A stretch of DNA of 64,000 nt from DASYAE01 sp036501535 (lineage in GTDB: Bacteria; Actinomycetota; Actinomycetes; Streptomycetales; Catenulisporaceae): positions 1-64,000 of the forward strand of contig DASYAE010000111.1 of assembly GCA_036501535.1 (NCBI GenBank), in the 5' to 3' direction. Positions 42,939 through 51,733 of the stretch are shown in pieces. Each line of letters starts with the position of its first letter. The stretch's first letter is position 1. A program made the position numbers and the translations under genes. Under the pieces are notes generated by a model. It made no database searches and was not told where the DNA came from. It saw only the letters and a program-made list of their open reading frames with translations.

Positions 42939-44137
42939 GCATAATCGGGCAGGTCGAAGCCGGTGGCCAGGGACTTGGTCCCGGATATCATGGCGCGCTG
43001 CACGAGCCGGTTCCCGAGCAGGGCATTGCGAAGCCGCAGGCCGGTCGCGCTCGCCGGGGCGAGGAACCTCCCCGGGCTCGCCCGCTTCTGCCATCCCGAG
43101 GCGTAGCCGCGCATCCGCCGCTCGTAGGCCTCGAACGCGGCGCGATGGTCGCCGGCCGAGCAGGCCAGCTCCCCGGCCAGGACGTAGGCGCCGACGATCC
43201 CGGTGCCCACCCCCATCCCGCCGAGGGTGACGCCGAACGCCGCGTCGCCGAGCAGGGCGACCCGCCCGGCCGACATCCTCGGCACGTCGACCCGGCAGAT
43301 CGCGTCGAAGTAGAGCTCTGACACCGACTGTAGGCCGTCCAGCAGGCGCGGCACGTGCCAGCGCAGATCGGCGAGCGCCGAGACTATGTGCTTCTTCTGC
43401 TGCTCGACGTCGTCGCGGTCGTAGTCGAGCTCGGGAGAGGCGAACACGGCGAAGGCGCGCGCCCGCGACGGATCGCGCAGGTCCGCACTCACGCTGGCCA
43501 TCCGGCCGGGCACGTTGTACTGCTGTGGGGTCCCGTCAAAGCCCAGGTCGTTGGGCAGGCTCCAGCCGGCCAGGTAGTAGCCGAGATGCCGTACGTATCG
43601 CTGCTCGGGCCCGAAGGCGAGGCGGCGCACGGCCGAGTGCAGCCCGTCGGCCCCGATGACGAGGTCGTATATGCGCGGCTCGGTGCGTGCGAAGCCAACC
43701 CGGACACCCTCCGCGGTCTCGGCGAGGCTGGTGACGGTATCGCCGAACACGTATTCGGGCGGCTGACCGCCGCCCATGGCGAGGCTGCGCTCGTACAGCA
43801 CGCGCGACAGGTCGTCGCGGTAGACCTCGATCTCGCCGCCGGCGAATGCGGCGGGCAGCGTGAAGATCTCCCGGCCGCGCTCGTCGACGGCACGCATCGC
43901 CCCGGCGTGCGTCTGCAGGCCGCGCAGCGTGTCGAGCACGCCGGTCCGCTCCAGCACGCCGAGATGCGTCGGCCCGCGGAAGTCGACCCCGAATCCGCCG
44001 CCGCGCAGCGCGGGCGCCGCCTCGACGACGGTCGTCGCGGCGCCGTAGCGGGCGAGCCAGCAGGCCAGCGCCGGTCCGGCGACCCCGGCCCCGGAAATCA
44101 GGACACGCATCGCGCGCAGCGGAAGATCAGTCGTCAT
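42908..44137 (-). CDS. FAD-dependent monooxygenase
   Basis: 409 residues from ATG 44137; the ATG at 44110 (MRVLISG) is an alternative. The FAD-binding GxGxxG is in VLISGAGVAGPALACWLARYGAATTVVEAAP. The second FAD motif is VIGADGLHSAVRRLAFG (DG motif), and the third is GRVALLGDAAFGVTLGGMGVGTGIVGAYVLAGEL (GD motif). This is the class A aromatic hydroxylase/TetX-type fold. The TetR gene divergent from it, with a palindrome between them, is likely its repressor, so it may detoxify or modify an aromatic compound or antibiotic. The end of the gene runs into a tandem repeat. Confidence 0.93.
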   Translation of the reverse strand: MTTDLPLRAMRVLISGAGVAGPALACWLARYGAATTVVEAAPALRGGGFGVDFRGPTHLGVLERTGVLDTLRGLQTHAGAMRAVDERGREIFTLPAAFAGGEIEVYRDDLSRVLYERSLAMGGGQPPEYVFGDTVTSLAETAEGVRVGFARTEPRIYDLVIGADGLHSAVRRLAFGPEQRYVRHLGYYLAGWSLPNDLGFDGTPQQYNVPGRMASVSADLRDPSRARAFAVFASPELDYDRDDVEQQKKHIVSALADLRWHVPRLLDGLQSVSELYFDAICRVDVPRMSAGRVALLGDAAFGVTLGGMGVGTGIVGAYVLAGELACSAGDHRAAFEAYERRMRGYASGWQKRASPGRFLAPASATGLRLRNALLGNRLVQRAMISGTKSLATGFDLPDYAEGSTQRAAG

Positions 44138-44186
44138 GGTGCTGTATCCCCTCGGTCCCCTTGCCGAAAAACTGTGTCCCGCGGAT

Positions 44187-44207
44187 ACCGTGTACTATAG
44201 ACACGGT
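44187..44207. promoter_or_regulatory. Likely TetR operator between TetR and the monooxygenase
   Basis: Arms ACCGTGT (44187-44193) and ACACGGT (44201-44207) are exact complements around 7 A/T-rich bases that include a possible -10 element (TACTAT). It lies in the 113-base divergent region. Confidence 0.7.
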
Positions 44208-44250
44208 TGGCTGGCGTGCGCAAGTGAAATCGGACGAGAGCGAGGCGGCA

Positions 44251-45069
44251 GTGCCGGCGGAGCATCACACGACCCCTCGAACGAGCAGCACTCCGGCCGC
44301 CGACCAGGCTGGCGGCGGATGGCACGGCAACCCCGCCGCAGCCGCCGAACTGCTGTGGGGGCACCGCCCCGCGCCGAAGCGCGGCCCGAAGCCGGCGCTG
44401 AGCCTGGAGGCGATCGCCCGGACCGGCATAGAGATCGCGGACGCCGACGGACTCGCCGCGCTGACCATGCAGAGCGTGGCCGCCGCCCTCGGGTTCACCA
44501 AGATGGCCCTGTATCGGTATGTGCCGGGCAAAGTCGAGCTGGTCGCCCTGATGACCGACATAGGCATGGGCGAGCCGCCGCCGCTCGGCACCGCGCGCGA
44601 CGGCTGGCGGCCCCGGCTGGACCTGTGGGCGCGCCGGCTCTTCGAGCTGTTCCTCCAGCATCCCTGGGCGCTGGAGACGACCGTCGGCGCGCGCGCCGTG
44701 GGGCCGAACGAGCTGCGCTGGCTCGAGCACGCGGTCGCCGCGCTCTCCGGGAGCGGGCTGCGCGGCCACGAAGTGCTCGACGCGGCCGTCACCCTCGCCG
44801 GCCATGCCCGCGCGATCGCCCAGCAAGAGGCGGCGGTGGGCAGCGGGAGCTCGGCCGAGCAGTCCCTCGGCGCGTTCATCGCCGCCGTGCTGCCCGCGCA
44901 CGGCCACCGCTTCCCGGCGCTCGCCGCCGCCGTCACCGAGACGGTCGAACTCGGCGGCCAGGGCCAGGCCTTCGACTTCGGCCTGGCCCGCATCCTCGAC
45001 GGCATCGAGCTGCTGATCGCCGCGCGCACCGCGGAAGGCGGCGCCGCGACCGCCGCCGATCAAGCCTGA
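44251..45069 (+). CDS. TetR/AcrR-family transcriptional regulator
   Basis: 272 residues from GTG 44251 (GAGG 5 bases upstream); the frame is open to 44161. After an unstructured N-terminus of about 50 residues comes the HTH: LSLEAIARTGIEIADADGLAALTMQSVAAALGFTKMALYRYVPGKVELVALMTD. The C-terminal domain is of the TetR_C type with many Ala and Leu. It is divergent from the FAD monooxygenase and probably controls it through the palindrome at 44187-44207. Confidence 0.92.
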   Translation: MPAEHHTTPRTSSTPAADQAGGGWHGNPAAAAELLWGHRPAPKRGPKPALSLEAIARTGIEIADADGLAALTMQSVAAALGFTKMALYRYVPGKVELVALMTDIGMGEPPPLGTARDGWRPRLDLWARRLFELFLQHPWALETTVGARAVGPNELRWLEHAVAALSGSGLRGHEVLDAAVTLAGHARAIAQQEAAVGSGSSAEQSLGAFIAAVLPAHGHRFPALAAAVTETVELGGQGQAFDFGLARILDGIELLIAARTAEGGAATAADQA

Positions 45070-45409
45070 CACCGCTCGCACCGGCTCTGCACCGACTCTG
45101 CGCCGGCGCCCCGTTTGGCTCGGCGCGGGTCGGTTATGCGTTCAGTGCGTCCCGGCCCTTCCCCTCCCCACGGCCGGGGCGCGGCTCCCCGCCGGTCCGA
45201 GCACAGCGGCGGGTCGAGCGGCGGGCCGGTCCGAGTCCCGCGCGGGTACATTCCGGACGCGGACCGGCCCAGACCGGCCGCGGCCGGCTGACGTGCGACC
45301 GGCCGCGGCGCGGGCGAAGCTTCCTAGGGAGTGCCGCCAGAAGGGCGGCGAGAAATGTGCGCGACGAGAAATGTGCGCGAGCACACCGGTCCACCAGGTG
45401 AGGAGAGTC
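45070..45409. other. Upstream region of the aldo/keto reductase gene
   Basis: 340 bases without a supportable gene. It ends with a perfect 16-bp tandem duplication (45349-45380) close to the start of the reductase gene. Confidence 0.5.
45349..45380 (+). repeat. Perfect 16-bp tandem duplication before the aldo/keto reductase
   Basis: CGAGAAATGTGCGCGA occurs twice back to back, ending 29 bases before the start codon. It could be two binding sites in the leader or promoter, or a recent duplication. Confidence 0.85.
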
Positions 45410-46243
45410 GTGAACACGGTCCCCAGCATCCGGCTGAACAACGGCGTCCAGATCCCGCAGCTCGGCTTCGGGGTCTTCCAGATCGAGCCGTCCGACACCG
45501 CGCAGGCGGTCCGGAAGGCGCTCGAGGTCGGCTACCGGCACATCGACACCGCGGAGATGTACGGCAACGAGCGCGAGGTCGGCCAGGCCGTGCGCGACTC
45601 GGGCGTCCCGCGCGAGGAGGTCTTCGTCACCAGCAAGCTGAACAACGACCGGCACGAGCCCGACGTGGCCCTGAAGGCCTTCGACCAGACCCTGGCCGAC
45701 CTGGGCTTCGACCAGCTCGACCTGTTCCTGATCCACTGGCCGCTGCCGAAGGTCGGCGACTTCACCGAGACCTGGCGGGCGCTGGAGGAGATCTACGCCT
45801 CGGGCCGGGTGAAGGCGGTCGGCGTGTCCAACTTCCAGCCGCACCACCTGCGCCGGCTGCTCGAGCAGACCACGATCGTGCCGGCGGTCAACCAGATCGA
45901 GGCGCACCCGTACCTCACCCAGGACGAGGCGCGCGCCTTCAACGCCGAGCACGGGATCGCCACCGAGGCCTGGGCGCCGCTGGCGAAGGGCAAGGTCCTG
46001 GACGACCGGGTGGTCACCCGGATCGCCGGTCGGCTCGACCGCACCCCCGCGCAGGTGGTGCTGCGCTGGCACATCCAGCGCGGCGACATCGTGTTCCCGA
46101 AGTCGGTCACCCCGGAGCGGATCGCGGAGAACTTCGCGGTGTTCGACTTCGAGCTCGCCGAGGACGACATGACCGACATCACCGGCGCCAACCGGAACGA
46201 GCGCACCGGCCCGGACCCGGACAAGTTCAACTACGTGCCCTAA
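45410..46243 (+). CDS. Aldo/keto reductase
   Basis: 277 residues from GTG 45410 (AGGAG upstream). The catalytic tetrad is seen as Asp and Tyr in HIDTAEMYGNE, Lys in VTSKLNN and His in LFLIHWP. NADPH-binding residues are in the usual C-terminal IVFPKSVTPERIAENFAVFDFEL. It is of the 2,5-diketo-D-gluconate reductase type, which reduces many aldehydes and ketones. Its neighbours do not reveal the substrate. Confidence 0.95.
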   Translation: MNTVPSIRLNNGVQIPQLGFGVFQIEPSDTAQAVRKALEVGYRHIDTAEMYGNEREVGQAVRDSGVPREEVFVTSKLNNDRHEPDVALKAFDQTLADLGFDQLDLFLIHWPLPKVGDFTETWRALEEIYASGRVKAVGVSNFQPHHLRRLLEQTTIVPAVNQIEAHPYLTQDEARAFNAEHGIATEAWAPLAKGKVLDDRVVTRIAGRLDRTPAQVVLRWHIQRGDIVFPKSVTPERIAENFAVFDFELAEDDMTDITGANRNERTGPDPDKFNYVP

Positions 46244-46261
46244 GCCTAAGAGCGATCGCCG

Positions 46262-47473
46262 TCAATCGTTGATCGCCGCGTAGGCGGCGGTCCAGAAGTC
46301 CACCACCACGCGCGGCGGCCTCGGCGAGGTCGCCGCGCGGTTGGTCAACAGGATGCCGACGAGGTCCTCGGCCGGGTCGCTGTAGGCCGTGGTGCCCAGG
46401 CCGCCGTTCCAGCCGAACCGGCCGGGGCTGGAGTACAGCTGGTCGCGGCGGGTGTCGACGGCCATACCGAAGCCCCAGCCGCCGGAGCCGAGCAGGATCT
46501 CGCCGCCCGCCTTCTGCTGCGGCGTCAGCTGATCGGTCGTCATCAGCTCCACCGCCGGCCGGGAGAGGATCCGGCCGCCGGGGTGCCGCCCCTTGTCCAG
46601 CAGCATGCGGCAGAAGGCCAGGTAGTCGTCGGCGGTCGACCACAGCCCGGTGCCGCCGGACGGGAAGGCCGGCGGCCGGTCCCACGGCCGCGGGTCGTCG
46701 CGGCGGACCGTCGCGCCGCTCCCCCAGTCGGTCTCGTACCGTCCCGGGACCCGCCCGGCCTTCTCCGGCGGCACGACGAAACCCGTGTCGGCCATGCCGA
46801 GCGGTTCGAACAGCCGCTCGCGGGCGAAGTCGTCGAAGTGCTGCCCGGCGGCGCGTCCGATCAGCACGCCCAGGACCTCGGCAGCGGTGTGGTACATGAA
46901 GGCGGCGCCCGGCTGGTGGACCAGCGGCAGCGCGCCGAGCCGCTTCATCCACACGTCCTCGTCGGCCTCCGGCGTGTCCGGGCCGGGACCGACCTTCGCC
47001 TCGTCTATCGCGCGCTGGATCGGCGTGCTGCCCGCCGGCAGGAGCACCATGCCGAAGCCGGCCGTGAAGGTGAGCAGGTCGCGCAGGGTGATCGGGCGCT
47101 CGGCCGGCACCGTGTCATCGAGCTCCGCGTCGATCCTGCGCAGGACCCTGCGGTTCGCCAGCTCCGGCAGCAGGCCGTCCACCGGCTCGTCCAGGCGCAG
47201 CCTGCCCTCCTCGACCAGGATCATCGCGGCCGCGGCGGAGATCGGCTTGGTCATGGACGCGATGCGGAAGATGGCGTCCCGACGCATCGGGGCGCCGCCG
47301 TCGGCCTCCATGGCGCCGAGCGCGATCACGTGCGTCTCTCCGCGCCGGTGCACCAAGGCGACCAGGCCGGGCGTGTCGCCGCGCTCGATGGCTGCGGCCA
47401 GCACGGTGCCCAGCCGGTCGAGTCCCGTGCGGGACAGTGCGACGCCTGCGCCGCCGTCGGCTGCGAAGTTCAC
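46262..47473 (-). CDS. Serine hydrolase of the beta-lactamase/class C family
   Basis: 403 residues from GTG 47473, chosen for AGGGAGC 5 bases upstream; another GTG at 47518 is in frame. The active-site Ser-x-x-Lys is SMTK at 73-76 (IFRIASMTKPISAAAAM). The tyrosine motif appears as YHT rather than YxN (AFMYHTAAEVLGVLIG), and the C-terminal GWNGGLGTTAYSDP provides the third motif. These proteins are esterases, D-aminopeptidases or carboxypeptidases rather than true beta-lactamases. No signal peptide is visible, so it is probably cytoplasmic. Confidence 0.9.
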   Translation of the reverse strand: MNFAADGGAGVALSRTGLDRLGTVLAAAIERGDTPGLVALVHRRGETHVIALGAMEADGGAPMRRDAIFRIASMTKPISAAAAMILVEEGRLRLDEPVDGLLPELANRRVLRRIDAELDDTVPAERPITLRDLLTFTAGFGMVLLPAGSTPIQRAIDEAKVGPGPDTPEADEDVWMKRLGALPLVHQPGAAFMYHTAAEVLGVLIGRAAGQHFDDFARERLFEPLGMADTGFVVPPEKAGRVPGRYETDWGSGATVRRDDPRPWDRPPAFPSGGTGLWSTADDYLAFCRMLLDKGRHPGGRILSRPAVELMTTDQLTPQQKAGGEILLGSGGWGFGMAVDTRRDQLYSSPGRFGWNGGLGTTAYSDPAEDLVGILLTNRAATSPRPPRVVVDFWTAAYAAIND

Positions 47474-47636
47474 GGATGGCTCCCTGCGCTCGTTACCCAG
47501 TTCCAGTGTGCCGTTCACGGGCTTGGACGCACCAGGGAGCCGGAACTCATCGGCGGGCTCGGACGGGCCCGAACCACCCGGCCGCGCACCGCGGGGATCG
47601 GGGCGCGCGGTCGGACGGCTGCGGTGACCGGGCGGG

Positions 47637-48782
47637 TCAGCCGGTGATCGTGCCGTACCCGTCGTTGCCGAGGCCGGTCTGCGTCTGGCTGGTCCACAGG
47701 TGGCCGCTGGTTCCCGCGGAGCTCACGTCGGCGACCACCAACGTGTCCACCGGGTCGCGCGGCAGGTCGCCGACGTTGGTCACGAGCCAGGAATAGGCGC
47801 TGTGCGCGCTCTGCGTCGCGATCGACGTGGTCGTCGACGCCCAGGGCGAGCCGAGCGCCGTGGCGCCGCCGCCGAGTGCGAGGGTGGAGCCGTCGAGCGT
47901 GCCGTTCTTGTTCGAGTCGAGCAGGTTGCCGCTGTTGTACACGTCCTGACCGCTCATCTGGTAGTAGGCGTCCGATGCGCTGGTAGTCGCCGGGCCGGCG
48001 ATGAAGTAGTCGTCGACGATGTCGTGGGTGTAGGTCGCGCCGGTGTTCGCGGCGGTGTATCCGGCCTGGTAGTCATAGTCGACGCAGTCGATGAACTGGG
48101 TGTCGTCCTTGGCCAGCGGGTTGCGGTTGTGCGAGTTGGCGAACACGTCGTGGTACCAGGTGAACGGCCCGGTCTCGGTGTGCGCGCCGAACTGCTGCCC
48201 GATCGGGTCGGCGATCAGCGAGTCCTGGAGAGTGATGTCGGTCGCGCCGACCGCGTCGATGTCGTCCCACTGGCCGAACTCGACGGACACGTGGTCGAAG
48301 ATCATGTCCTTCGCCTCGTAGAGGCTCAGGCTGGACTTGGACGAGTCCGAGTCGAGCGTGCCCTGGCGGAACCGCACGTACCGCACGATGTCGTTGCTGG
48401 AGCCGGCGAACGAGACCTCGTGGCCCATGAAGCCGATGCCCTGGCCCGGCGCCGTGTCGCCCTCGATGGTCAGGTTGCTGGCGACGGAGACCGCCGAGGC
48501 CAGGTCGACGTAGCCGCCGACGGCGAACACGATGGTGCGGTTCGACGCGCTGACCGCGTCGCGGAACGAGCCGCTGCCGGAGTCGTTGAGGTTGGTGACC
48601 GTGTAGGTGCCGTCCCCGGTCCCGCCGGTGGCCCCGGCGCCGAAGCCGACGGCGCCGGAGAACGCCGTCTGCGGCAGGGCCGCCCCTGCCGAGGCGGACG
48701 CGCCGAGCGTCATGCCGATCGCCGCCGCCAGCGCCGCCGCCGTGCCGATGAGTGCCGCCTTCCGTAAGGTTCGCGCCACCAT
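47637..48782 (-). CDS. Secreted pectate lyase-like protein (PL1-type beta-helix)
   Basis: 381 residues from ATG 48782; the GTG right after it (48779) has better spacing to GGGAGG. A signal peptide (ARTLRKAALIGTAAALAAAIGMTLGASASAGA) precedes a parallel beta-helix: VTNLNDSGSGSFRDAVSASNRTIVFAVGGYVDLASAVSVASNLTIEGDTAPGQGIGF, then DIVRYVRFRQG, DMIFDHVSVEFGQWDDIDA, DITLQDSLIADP, and HNRNPLA. This resembles bacterial pectate lyases of family PL1. It would attack plant pectin and joins the other secreted polysaccharide-active proteins in this window. Confidence 0.88.
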   Translation of the reverse strand: MVARTLRKAALIGTAAALAAAIGMTLGASASAGAALPQTAFSGAVGFGAGATGGTGDGTYTVTNLNDSGSGSFRDAVSASNRTIVFAVGGYVDLASAVSVASNLTIEGDTAPGQGIGFMGHEVSFAGSSNDIVRYVRFRQGTLDSDSSKSSLSLYEAKDMIFDHVSVEFGQWDDIDAVGATDITLQDSLIADPIGQQFGAHTETGPFTWYHDVFANSHNRNPLAKDDTQFIDCVDYDYQAGYTAANTGATYTHDIVDDYFIAGPATTSASDAYYQMSGQDVYNSGNLLDSNKNGTLDGSTLALGGGATALGSPWASTTTSIATQSAHSAYSWLVTNVGDLPRDPVDTLVVADVSSAGTSGHLWTSQTQTGLGNDGYGTITG

Positions 48783-48999
48783 GACCTCCCTGTTCCGCAA
48801 TCCGTGAAGCCCGCTCGAGCGCCGCACCGTAATGTCGAACACTGGCATCGACAACGGCCGCGCCGGGGACCCGCGGCTTCCGCGCTGCTCGCCGCGCCCT
48901 CGATCGGTCCTGAAAGTTTCGAAACACGCCGCGGGCGGCCGCGCGTGCTCGCGGCTCAGCTGCGGGAGGCTGCGGAGGCCGGGCTCCTGCGGCGGGCGG

Positions 49000-51003
49000 T
49001 CAGGGCAGCATCCACTGCTGGTTGGCGCCGTCGCCGCAGTCCCAGATCTGCACCTGCGTGCCGGCCCCGCCGAAGTTGGTGTCGTCGAGGCACTTGCCGG
49101 ACTCCGGATTGACCAACTCGCCGTTCGACTGCGGCTCCCATACCTGTGCACCGGTGTTGTTGCAGGTGTAGAGGTCGACGGTCGCGCCGTCGTTGGTCGC
49201 CGCCCCGCCGACGTCCAGGCACATGCCCAGCGTCCGCAGCGTCCCGTCCGTGCCTACGGTCCACGACTGGTTGCTGCCGCCGTTGCACGCGTAGACTATC
49301 ACCGGGTTCGAATTCGCGGTCGACCCGCCCGAATCGTCCAGGCACAGGCCCTGATAGCCGGTGATCGTGCCGGTTCCGGTCCGGGCCGCCGTGGTCGGCA
49401 GCTTCCAGGTCTGATCTGCGCCGCCGGTGCAGTCCTGAAGCTGCAGCTGCGTGCCGGATCCGCCGGAGCCGGCGTCGTCGAGGCACTTGCCGGACTGCGG
49501 GTTGACCAGCTCGCCGTTCGACTGCGGCTGCCAGACCTGCGCGCCGGTGTCGTTGCAGTCGTAGAGGTCCACGGTCGCGCCGTCGTTGGTCGCTGCCCCG
49601 CCGACGTCGAGACACATGCCCAGGGTGCGAACCGTGCCGTCGGTGCCCACGGTCCACGATTGGTTGCTGCCGCCGTTGCACGTGTAGACGATCACCGGGT
49701 TCGAATTCGCGGTCGACCCGCCGGAGTCGTCCAAGCACAGGCCCTGATAGCCGGTGATGGTGCCGGTCATGGCCTGCGTGAGGTGCGACGGGCTCGCCGA
49801 GGGCGACGCGCTCGGCGTGGTCTGCGCGGGCGCGCTGGAAGCGATGGTGGCGCTCGGTGTCGTGGCGGCGCCGGCGTTCGCATTGCTCTTGTTGTCGCCG
49901 TTGTAGACCACGAGCGCGACGACGGCGATCACGATCAGGATCACCGTGCCGACAATGGGTACCGCAACGGGCATGTTCGCCAGCTTGTTCGCGGCGTTGC
50001 CGCCGCGGTTCGGCGGCGTCGGCGGGAAGCCGGGGCCGCCCGGCATCGGCGGGGCGAAGGGGTCGGCCGGAGCCGGCCAGAGCGTCGTCGGGTTCTGATC
50101 GCCGTGCAGCGGCATCACGGCCGTCGCGCCGGCCGGCGCAGCATTGATGGGCGCTGCGTTAATAGGCACCGCGTTGGCTGGGGCCGTCGGCGCCTCGTGG
50201 ATCGGCGCGCCGATCATCGCCAGCGCCTCCGGCACGCCGGGACGCCGCTGCGGGTCCTGCTCCAGCAGCCGCATGATCAGCGGCGTGAGGCGCCCGGCCC
50301 GCTGCGGCGGCGGAACCGGGCCGTCGAGCGCAGCGAGCGGGTTGCCGCCCGGGAACGGCACGCCGCCCTCGACCGCGCAGTACAGCGTGACGCCGAGCGA
50401 GAACAGGTCGCTGAGACCGTCCGCGTCGCCGCCGCGCAGCCGCTCCGGGGCGACGTAGCCGGGCGAGCCGATGAACATCCCGGTCATGGTCAGCCCGGCG
50501 TCCGCGTGGTGGACCGCGATCCCGAAGTCGGTCAGCAGGACCTCGCCGCTGTCGGCGAGCATCACGTTGGCCGGCTTGACGTCCCGGTGCACGATCCCGG
50601 CCGCGTGCGCCGCGCCGAGGGCCTTGAGCATCGCGGCGGCGACGTCCGCGGCGCGGTCCGCCGACAGCGGTCCCCACGCGTCCAGGTGCTGCTGCAGCGA
50701 GTGCCCGGCGACCAGCTGCATGATCGTCCACGGGACGCCGTCCTCGAGCACGACGTCGTGCACCGCGACGATGTTGGGGTGGTCGCTGAGCCGGGCGGCG
50801 TTGCGCGCCTCGCGCAGGAGCCGGTCGATCAGCGTGCGCCGCTCGCTGTCGGAAGCCTGCGGGGAGAGCAGGACCTGTTTGACCGCGACCTCGCGGCCGA
50901 GCATCTCGTCGTGGCCGCGCCACACCATGGCCATGCCGCCCTGCCCGATCGGCTCGATCAGCCGGTACCGGCCGCCGACCAGGTGACCCGCGGTCACGAT
51001 CAC
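49000..51003 (-). CDS. Membrane Ser/Thr protein kinase with two extracellular ricin B lectin domains
   Basis: 667 residues from GTG 51003 (GGAGG 5 bases upstream). The kinase domain (about 10-262) has the Gly loop IGQGGMAMVW (19-28), Lys42, HRDVKPANVM (Asp141) and TDFG (Asp159). A Pro/Ala juxtamembrane stretch, one membrane helix (about 346-367) and a Ser/Thr/Pro linker follow. Two ricin B (CBM13-like) modules lie outside the cell at about 414-536 and 545-667, nearly identical to each other. Each has QxW motifs (NQSW, AQVW, DQTW/NQQW). Kinases of PknB layout sense the wall through PASTA domains; here lectins would sense glycans. Confidence 0.95.
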   Translation of the reverse strand: MIVTAGHLVGGRYRLIEPIGQGGMAMVWRGHDEMLGREVAVKQVLLSPQASDSERRTLIDRLLREARNAARLSDHPNIVAVHDVVLEDGVPWTIMQLVAGHSLQQHLDAWGPLSADRAADVAAAMLKALGAAHAAGIVHRDVKPANVMLADSGEVLLTDFGIAVHHADAGLTMTGMFIGSPGYVAPERLRGGDADGLSDLFSLGVTLYCAVEGGVPFPGGNPLAALDGPVPPPQRAGRLTPLIMRLLEQDPQRRPGVPEALAMIGAPIHEAPTAPANAVPINAAPINAAPAGATAVMPLHGDQNPTTLWPAPADPFAPPMPGGPGFPPTPPNRGGNAANKLANMPVAVPIVGTVILIVIAVVALVVYNGDNKSNANAGAATTPSATIASSAPAQTTPSASPSASPSHLTQAMTGTITGYQGLCLDDSGGSTANSNPVIVYTCNGGSNQSWTVGTDGTVRTLGMCLDVGGAATNDGATVDLYDCNDTGAQVWQPQSNGELVNPQSGKCLDDAGSGGSGTQLQLQDCTGGADQTWKLPTTAARTGTGTITGYQGLCLDDSGGSTANSNPVIVYACNGGSNQSWTVGTDGTLRTLGMCLDVGGAATNDGATVDLYTCNNTGAQVWEPQSNGELVNPESGKCLDDTNFGGAGTQVQIWDCGDGANQQWMLP
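49003..49766 (-). repeat. Tandem duplication of ricin lectin module (period 393 bp)
   Basis: Two copies (about 49003-49373 and 49396-49766) repeat with a period of 393 bases or 131 codons. The better-conserved part differs by only a base here and there, including synonymous changes, so the duplication is fairly recent or kept alike by gene conversion. Confidence 0.85.
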
Positions 51004-51097
51004 AACAGCCTCCGTACGATGGCGACGCGCACGCCGCGAAAGCGGCTCGGCGATTCTTCCATGTACGGGAAACCCTGATGCACACCGCGGTCTCGGC

Positions 51098-51733
51098 TCA
51101 GTCCGCGAAGTCGATCCGCATCACCACGCGCCGCGGGCTCGGCTGGCACACCTCCTTGAACCCGGCGTCGTCGAACACCTGCCGGGCGCCGACGTGCAGC
51201 TCGCCCCAGGTGATCTCCTTGCCGGGCGGCACTGCCATCGGGTACCCCTCCAGCGCCCGAGCGCCCTCCTCGCGCGCGAAGTCGACCGCCGCGGAAGCCA
51301 GCGCATAGGTGATGCCGCGGCGGCGATATCCCTTGCGCGTCACGAAGCACATGACCGCCCAGACGCTGTCGTCCGTGCGGTCCTCGTTGCGGCCGGCCCA
51401 CGGGGTGCGGCGCATGAAGCGGAACGCGGTGCGCGGTTCGACCGAGACCCAGCCGACCGGCTCGTCCTCGAGGTACGCGACGAGCCCGATGGTCGTCTCG
51501 GCCTCGGGCTCGCCGCAGCGGGCAGCATCCCGCGTCATGTCCTTGCGCACCGGCAGCGGGATCGGGTTGTAGTCGGGAAGGCCGGTCTTGTAGCGGTGGC
51601 AGAAGCACCGGCTTGGGTAGTCGGTGTCGCCGAACACCGCCTGCAGATCGTCCCACGAGGCCTGATTCGCCCGGACGATCCTCAGCCGGTCCGCAGTGAT
51701 CGGCTCCGCAGGCGGCCGGTCAGACGCTCTCAC
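51098..51733 (-). CDS. GNAT-family acetyltransferase
   Basis: 211 residues from GTG 51733 (GAGAGG upstream), overlapping the end of the DinB gene by 14 bases; an ATG at 51772 is in frame. GNAT features are VGWVSVEPRTAFRFM, the central VWAVMCFVTRKGYRRRGITYALASAAVDFAREEGARALEGYP (acetyl-CoA pyrophosphate loop RRRGIT) and FDDAGFKEV. N-terminal Cys-rich FGDTDYPSRCFCHRYK is typical of a subgroup found in actinobacteria. The acceptor is unknown. Probably co-transcribed with DinB. Confidence 0.9.
   Translation of the reverse strand: MRASDRPPAEPITADRLRIVRANQASWDDLQAVFGDTDYPSRCFCHRYKTGLPDYNPIPLPVRKDMTRDAARCGEPEAETTIGLVAYLEDEPVGWVSVEPRTAFRFMRRTPWAGRNEDRTDDSVWAVMCFVTRKGYRRRGITYALASAAVDFAREEGARALEGYPMAVPPGKEITWGELHVGARQVFDDAGFKEVCQPSPRRVVMRIDFAD

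Noticed and set aside
46262..47473. True beta-lactamase
   Set aside because: It has SMTK but lacks the YxN motif and a clear signal peptide; it fits the wider serine hydrolase/esterase family.
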